DNA of 64,000 nucleotides from Hypsibius dujardini (lineage: Eukaryota > Tardigrada > Eutardigrada > Parachela > Hypsibiidae). The notes beneath the pieces are model-generated. The model saw nothing but the letters and a program-made list of their open reading frames with translations, was not told the origin of the DNA and searched no databases. Below are positions 58,054 to 64,000 of this stretch, piece by piece (position 1 is the first letter of the stretch; each line of letters opens with the position of its first letter). The position numbers were made by a program, and so were the translations under genes. The stretch spans positions 51,698 through 115,697 of the forward strand of contig LRSR01010243.1 of NCBI GenBank assembly GCA_001579985.1. Reading direction: 5' to 3'.

Positions 58054-61000
58054 ATGTCGGACGAAGAAGATAATTGGATGCAAGAGTAAGTGCTAGTATT
58101 ATAACCTTCTCATCTAGAAAACTGCGGCATAGGAAAGGGCTAATTTGCTAAAAAAAAACTTCATCAGTCTAACTCATCTTTCTTATGTGCTTTTCTACCT
58201 GGGTATGTCCTCTAATCCCAGCATCATTTGTTTGCGAATTACGTTTACTTTTTCTCAGCGGTATCACAGTATGTGAGGCTTTGTGGGCACCTGTGTCTAT
58301 GTCTGTGTGTCTGTGACTGTGACTGTATCTGCGTCTGCGTCGGCGTTTATGTATGTATTTGTCTTTATGTCCAGTTTCTGTGTCTATGTCTGTGTCTGTG
58401 TCTGTGTCTGTGTCTGTGTCTGTGTCTGTGTCTGTGTCTGTGTCTGTGTCTGTCTGTGACTCTGTCTGTGTCTGTGTCTGTGTCTGTGTTTGTGTTTGTG
58501 TTTGTGTCACTGTGTCTGTCTGTCTCGATGTACTTATCTTTGTCTGAGTTTGGTCAGTGTGTATGTCTGCATCTGTTTATCTGTGTCTGTGCCTGTGTCG
58601 TCGTCTGTATCTGTGTCTTTGCCACTCTTGTACGCTCTCGATTTCAAGGGTCGATTATGACCCGCCCCCGCTGGTTCACATCAAGCTTAAAGGGATCGTT
58701 CAATTCCGTTCACTTGTCCGTGATTGGCCCCTTGGCTTCTGGCTTCTGGCTATGCTACCTTGCTTGATTGAAATGATGATTTCGTTTTCAAAATAAGTCA
58801 ATAAAGTTTAAGTGAATCTAAATGAACAATCAAGCGAGCGACGGAACATGTTTTCGGGCCGGACCTAAAATGGAGCCTTGAGATCGGGAGCGTACAGTAC
58901 CAGTGCCTCTTCCTATGCGTGTGCATGCCCTTGGGCCTGAGTCTGTACCTGTTCGTTGATATATTTATGTGTGTGAGTGTGCATTACTGTACTTCTGGAT
59001 TGGACGTTTCTATATGCTTTGTCTCCGGCTTTGAAAGTTTGTAGTATTTAGACTGATTTGAAGCAGTACATCGTATAGATGTAGTATAGGATTACGTTTA
59101 GACTTAAGAGTCGCTAAGTGGCTGAATCATTTATTTATGTCTCACTGATTGAATAGAGAGTTTTCGCAAAGGGTATATCGCTTGGTGTAGCGGTACAGTA
59201 TACAAAACTCTCTCTGACCCCAGTTCACTTTTTCACTTTTCTATACTGTACCGCTATACCGTGCGATATACCCTTTGCGAAAACTCTAATAGCGTTGTCA
59301 CAAGGTTCACAATGTTAGCGGCCTAAAAAGTAATGAGCTGTATTTTGTGGGATTGCAGTGAGGACAATGAAAAGAAACCGGCCAAGTAAGTTGTTACGTT
59401 ACCTCTAATTTTCGCATCTTTTCTTTAATTAATGAATGGTGGCATCCTGCTTGTTGTACAGGAAGGAAGAGCCGGCCGAGCAGAAGACCGAAGCTCAGCT
59501 ACTGATTGAGGCCAAGCTCCGGAAACACGAAGACGAGGATGAGGCTCGTATCCGAGAAATTGAAGAACAGCGCAGAGTCCAAAAGCAAAAGGAGGACGAC
59601 GAACTCCGCCGTCTCAAGGAGAAACAGGTATGCAGGGCCATTTTAATCAAATACAAGACTACTCCATTTAACGAAAAAGGCCAAAAGGCTTTCATTTCCA
59701 AGGTATCAACGATCATTCCAAAATAATTGACTATCTTTAGTATAGAAATATATACTGTACTAATTTCTCTTGCTATAATTATTAGTCAAAAGTACCTAAA
59801 TATTTATTCCAAAGAATACAAGAGCATGCGATTGGTTGAGTGGAGAATATTTTCTCTGTTAGGCTCAACGTAAGAAAGAGCGCGAAGAGGAGGATCGTCG
59901 CTTGGAGGAACAGAAGAAGATGCTTGAAGAGCAGAAACGCAAGGAAGATGTATGTTTTTTCTGCGCTTTTGTTTATTGATGAAAAAGGAGAGTTGAAATT
60001 GGTATACAGGAAGAACGAAAGCAAAAGCTTGAAGATGAAAAGCGCCGCAAAGTGGAAGAGGCTGAGCGTAAGAAGGCTGCTGCTCAAGCCGCAATGGCGG
60101 GTGGGCGCAACTTTGTTTTGGACAAGGAAAAAAGTGGCGGCGAAAGTACTATCGACAAGGTCAGTCTGTAAACACTTTCTCTCATGTCAGAGCGACCTTT
60201 ACTCTGCCTGTCTGTCTCTCTGTCTGCATACATTTTGATCAGTTTGCTGGTCTGCACTCATGCCTGTATGTCTGTCTTTTTACTTTGTGGCTGGAATAAA
60301 ATGTATTTTATGACTGTTTTTTCTTTGCCACGATGTGATTGCTTTCCGAAATGAAATGTGTTGGAATTTGTTTGGGTTTGCCTTTTGTAGTTCATGAATA
60401 TTTCCAAAGCCAAGACGGAGATGTCTCTCAACACTGGTGAACTGGAAGCCTTGAAGGCCAAGACGATCGGAGATCGTTTGAAGCCCTTGTCCATTTCGGG
60501 TCTTGACAATGTCGGTCTTAAGCAGCTGGCTGAAAGTCTCTGGAAGCAGATTATCCAGATTGAGACATCCAAGTACGATCTGGATGAGCGCAGCAAGCGT
60601 CAGGAATACGATGTCAGTAGCGTCCTTATTCCTCCTTATCAAATTGCAATTGACATGGAAAATGATGCCATCCATTGCTTGGTACACTTGATAGTTGCGT
60701 GAGCTGAACGAACGTCAACGCCAGATCAACCAGAAGAAGTATCTGGCGGCTGGTCTAGAGGCCGAAAATCAACGTTACCCACCCAAGGTGAAGATCATCA
60801 GCAAGCATGAGCGCCTTACCGGTAAGCTGTCTACTCTACGAGTGTACGACTACTCAAATATACACGGAGACAGACAGACACAAAGACACATTTATTTTTC
60901 ACTTCTTTCTTTCTTTGCAGATCGTCGTACGTTTAGTGACAAGAAGGGCCTCTTTGATGGCGCCAAGGTGGAAGATAAGGGCGAGATCAATAAACCTGTG

Positions 61001-61207
61001 GCGAAAAAGCGGGACGACAAGGGATGGATTAAAGCCCCTAAGAAGGAAGAGCAAAAACGCTACTCTTACGATGATGAGGAAGACGCCGCGGACAAACAAA
61101 ACAACGAGGAACCTGCCGAGGAGGAAGATCCTTGGCAAGCCAAGAAGAGCTCTTCATTTAGTCACCGCGAGGAAGAGCCCGTCGAGGCCGAGGAAGAAGA
61201 AGAATAG
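58054..61207 (+). CDS. TnT: Troponin T (invertebrate type)
   Basis: Eight exons: 58054-58085, 59359-59385, 59462-59627, 59863-59949, 60010-60159, 60391-60612, 60695-60821, 60921-61207 (365 codons plus stop). Troponin T anchors the troponin complex to tropomyosin on thin filaments of striated muscle. The N-terminus is short and acidic (MSDEEDNW), followed by a long Glu/Lys/Arg coiled coil. The conserved block RLKPLSISGL ... LKQLAESLWKQIIQIETSKY, DLDERSKRQEYDLRELNERQ and YPPKVKIISKHERL ... DKKGLFDG closely follows arthropod troponin T as I recall it. A Glu-rich C-terminal tail (EEPVEAEEEEE) is also a protostome-type trait. Intron 1 holds a (TGTGTC)n microsatellite and a 131-bp hairpin element. 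AATAAA lies at 61307-61312. Confidence 0.93.
58369..58510. repeat. (TGTGTC)n microsatellite in troponin T intron 1
   Basis: Near-perfect tandem TGTGTC/TCTGTG units, with degenerate CTGTGT/TCTGTA flanks reaching about 58260-58620. The long Cys/Val/Ser/Leu open frame over it is a by-product of the repeat. Confidence 0.9.
59157..59287. mobile_element. 131-bp hairpin MITE in troponin T intron 1
   Basis: Left arm 59157-59202 (AGAGTTTTCGCAAAGGGTAT and on) and right arm 59242-59287 are reverse complements over about 46 bp with few mismatches around CTTGGTGTAG. The sequence AATAG flanks both ends (59152-59156 and 59288-59292), consistent with a 5-bp target duplication, although a TA duplication with slightly different ends is also possible. 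No coding capacity. Confidence 0.8.
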
Positions 61208-61306
61208 AATGCCTGAGCAACGCAGTCGCAAATAGAATGTCCATCGAATCCAACAGAATCTTTAGAGATCCTATAATATCTAGACGTTGGATATTGTTGC
61301 TAAGCT

Positions 61307-61312
61307 AATAAA
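61307..61312 (+). promoter_or_regulatory. Polyadenylation signal of troponin T
   Basis: AATAAA, about 100 bases after the stop codon at 61205-61207, a typical distance. Confidence 0.5.
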
Positions 61313-61599
61313 TGGTCGAAGGTCAATGTCGGTTAAGTCGGTTGTCAACTCTCATGCACACGTCCCGCAAGTTGCTTCCTTTTTAAGTCTGTATATCAAA
61401 TAGGCTGTAGTGTAGTTTCTGGAGAAGACCGTTTGAGTAGTGCCAGTCAATTGAACGCATTCCAGGATAAGAGGTTCATACGATCGATCAGGTGATTTTT
61501 AGAGGACCCAAATGGAAATGATTGAGGAAAAGAGTCTTATCTGGAGATGGTGATAAAAGAGAGAACCCTTTTACGGGAGTGGAGACGAGGTGAGATCTT

Positions 61600-63759
61600 T
61601 TATCTCGGCGGTCCGCACTGTAAATACAAAAATGATATATAAATAATAATATTATGTATATATTAATTGTCTGACCTGATAAAGAATTTTATAATGAAGG
61701 ACGCTGACGCCACCGACAGGATCGACCGCGGCGATGTAGAGATCAGCCTGACTGAGCAGTCCACCGTTATATGGAACTCCAGTATCGGCATTGCCCTGAC
61801 CACTCCCTCCAAGGGTACCTAATTCATTTGTCTCCAGAAGAATCACTCCATCCGGTGTGACAGAATAGGCCTTGTTGAATGACGCTTCCGGAAATGGTGC
61901 AACGATCCGGTAAGTGATCCGTCCGCCTTCCGGATCCGTTGCCTGAAAGATATAGAGTAAGATGTTGAAAAGGAGAAGGGTCACATTTGCTGCTTATTTT
62001 GTAATTACCGTGACAAATCCCAGCGAGCTCGGGAGTGTGTAGGGCGAACCGGGTAACGGAGGAAGATTATTTTTAGGAGGAGGAGTGGTCTCACAGTTGA
62101 CGTAGAGTGCCGGCTCAGCCGCTAAACTATCCCCAATCGTGATGGAGAAGACGTCTTCCAGGGTCCCAAACGTTGACGGCTGAGCAATCGACTCGGGCGC
62201 CGTGAAGGTTGGCCGTCCACCGGTGGAGGCGACAAATTGCGGCAGACAGTTGACGGTGAGAGTGACCGTTGTGGTACCTGTTAGAGTTCCTCCGGTTGCT
62301 GTCAGGGTAAATTGTCCGTTGATGAAACCTTTTGTGGGGATTTGTGTTAGAAGAAGGCGAGCAGCCGGACGGTCTGCGAAGACGGCAGGTGAACCGGGTG
62401 CGAGGATTCCACCGAGAACGATACTTTCAACGGAGAGGTAGCTCACTTGCGGGCTCATTGTGTATTGGAATGCAACTCCTACAGCCGCGGTACTGGTCAC
62501 CTTGTAATCAAATCATATAATGCTCTAATTAACAACCTTCCCATTGACTTTCAACAAAATCTAACACCAAGCTACATGTTCCTTTTTTAGATAAACTCCA
62601 TCTATGAGAAGCGATCCTAAAGACGTTTACACTTTTTTCTCTACAATAAAAGTAAAACATTATGCTTATTTGATGGTTCAACTTTTATGCTGGTATGGAT
62701 AAATCGTTATTAAGGTTCTCCAACCAATTGGCTTCTCATCATATCATTATTATGACTTACAATAACGTCGCCAATGACGATGGGTGAAGCAAGGCTGGTG
62801 GTTGCCGTCAGAGGAGCACAATAAATGTGGGTGGTGAATGTTGTAGGCCTTCTAAATGTCACTCCACCAGCGTTGGCATAAGCTGCATAATTAATTCTCT
62901 ATTCAGCCAGGCGTAAACCAGGGTTGGCTCTCACACCCACACTACTTTGTAAATTAACAAATATCCCATGAAATTTGGATAAAAAAGTAATGTTGACAAG
63001 TCTAATTAATGGACTAACTGCTGGAGGAATATTAATTTATTTCAACCAAGCATAGAGAAAGATTGAAAATTTGTGTGTCTTCCATACCAGTGCCGTTTAC
63101 TTTCAGCTGTCTTAATAAATTCTTCTGCGACCAATTAGTTAAATGAATGATACCTGCTAAGCATAGTAAGAGGCCACATCCCGCATAGATTTACTTACGA
63201 TCGGGGCAAGGCGCAGAGCACTGGTAGAGCATATTAATGACAAGACAGTCAGTCCGACTCAAACGAGCAAGATGTCCGATGGTATTGCTCTTGCTACCGG
63301 AAGCAGGCACAAACACGGGCGAGTTCAAGGAAGCTGCAAACTTTTCTCCCGCCACCAAAGTAACGGATTGATAGTCAAAGGTTGAGGCAATGGTCGTCGA
63401 TCCGTTGTACAGGCCAAAAAGGTTGTATTTGTCCAGTCCGGAAACCACCAGGGAATTGGGATTACTCGATTGAAATGTGAGGAACTTGTTTCGATCCGCT
63501 CGATTATGTTCGTTACGCACGCCCAATAAATTCATCAGAAGACGCCTAAAGATGCGCTTATAATTACACTATAGATTGCATCATCATTATTACTGCATTA
63601 TTGCTTACATGGTTTCGCGCTGATTGTCGAGACAAGCGCCGGGCATTCCAGACACAGTGGAACTGGAACTGACCCCGGGATAGCTGGAGGTGCCGAAAAT
63701 GACCGCCACCTGACCGAACCCATTGTTGGCCACCATTCCCGGAAACGTGTAGCAGATAT
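61600..63759 (-). CDS. C-terminal part of a large extracellular protein (5' exons beyond the called region)
   Basis: Exons, 5' to 3' on the minus strand: 63759-63609, 63545-63199, 62882-62761, 62500-62009, 61942-61676, 61617-61600 (TAA at 61600-61602), all joining in phase. The first exon begins at an acceptor (ATAATAG), so the start lies upstream, probably outside the window. The protein is rich in Thr, Ser, Val and Pro, with Cys pairs (LVINMLYQCSAPCPD; FTTHIYCAPL; LTVNCLPQF; YVNCETTPPP). The penultimate exon reads ATDPEGGRITYRI ... SVTPDGVILLE ... ADLYIAAVDPVGG, which resembles a cadherin-like beta-sandwich repeat. The protein ends in CGPPR with no membrane anchor, so it is probably secreted, although its N-terminus is not visible. 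No family assigned. Confidence 0.65.
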
Positions 63760-64000
63760 CTATTATACTAAAGTCACACAACCTTTATCTCTACTCCTTA
63801 ATACAATTATTATCATTGGATAAGCGCTTCTCTGTCACCTTTAATTAAAACACCTGCAAACAGCTTATATCACATCTACACAAGTCTAGCGGTAGGGACA
63901 AAGGGGCAATGGCCCCTCTTCCTTTCATTAAAAATACCCTTCTAGGGTATCAAACAAATTGTCCTTATTTTTTCGAGAGGAATTGCTCCTCGCAAAATTA
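63760..64000. other. Right edge, probably intron of the extracellular-protein gene
   Basis: AT-rich, no exon recognised. It is bounded on the left by the acceptor of the 63759 exon. Confidence 0.4.

Noticed and set aside
58228-58767. 179-residue open frame rich in Cys, Leu, Val and Ser
   Set aside because: It is a translation of the (TGTGTC)n microsatellite in troponin T intron 1.

Overview
This looks like about 64 kb of nuclear DNA from an invertebrate animal. The genes are split by short GT-AG introns. The gaps hold decayed DNA transposons, hairpin elements and many CAGA/TCTG-type microsatellites. A clear troponin T gene points to a bilaterian, and a type II (alternative) NADH dehydrogenase, as I recall absent from vertebrates and insects, argues for an invertebrate. 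I cannot name the phylum from the sequence alone. All exon models below were spliced by eye; in most of them the summed exon length is an exact multiple of three, which supports the boundaries.

Layout, left to right. 0.1-0.9 kb: a weak two-exon membrane protein fragment (-). 4.3-8.9 kb: a secreted protein with a very N-glycosylated stalk and a C-terminal hemopexin domain (-). One of its introns holds a 0.94 kb TIR transposon. 12.0-16.6 kb: a Kv-channel beta-subunit-like aldo-keto reductase with altered catalytic residues (+). 16.7-17.7 kb: a second, inverted copy of the same TIR transposon. 18.0-19.0 kb: mariner-like transposase remains. 19.7-20.8 kb: a partial alpha/beta hydrolase (+). 21.4-24.6 kb: a nuclear RS-rich protein (-) with a 57-bp perfect inverted repeat in its intron. 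25.1-27.1 kb: NDH-2 (+). 27.1-36.7 kb: a transposon-rich gap with two dead pogo/Tigger elements, a small hairpin element and a candidate secreted peptide precursor (-).

From 36.7 kb the window is gene dense: mitochondrial ribosomal protein L47 (+), FEN1 (-), an N4BP2-like CUE/Smr protein (+), a REPS-type EH-domain protein (+), a BMP/TGF-beta ligand (+), a p24/TMED cargo receptor (-), elongation factor eEF1B delta (-), troponin T (+), and the C-terminal part of a large extracellular protein (-) that runs off the right edge.

The genes do not form one pathway; this is ordinary animal gene order, with several head-to-head pairs (RS protein/NDH-2, FEN1/N4BP2-like, eEF1D/troponin T). The most interesting points are the paired Cys-rich-ORF transposons, the internal-deletion derivative of a pogo element 18 kb from its parent-type copy, the probable pseudoenzyme Kv-beta, the glycosylated hemopexin protein, the CCAP-like peptide candidate, three GC-AG introns, and a one-base frameshift in the p24 gene.
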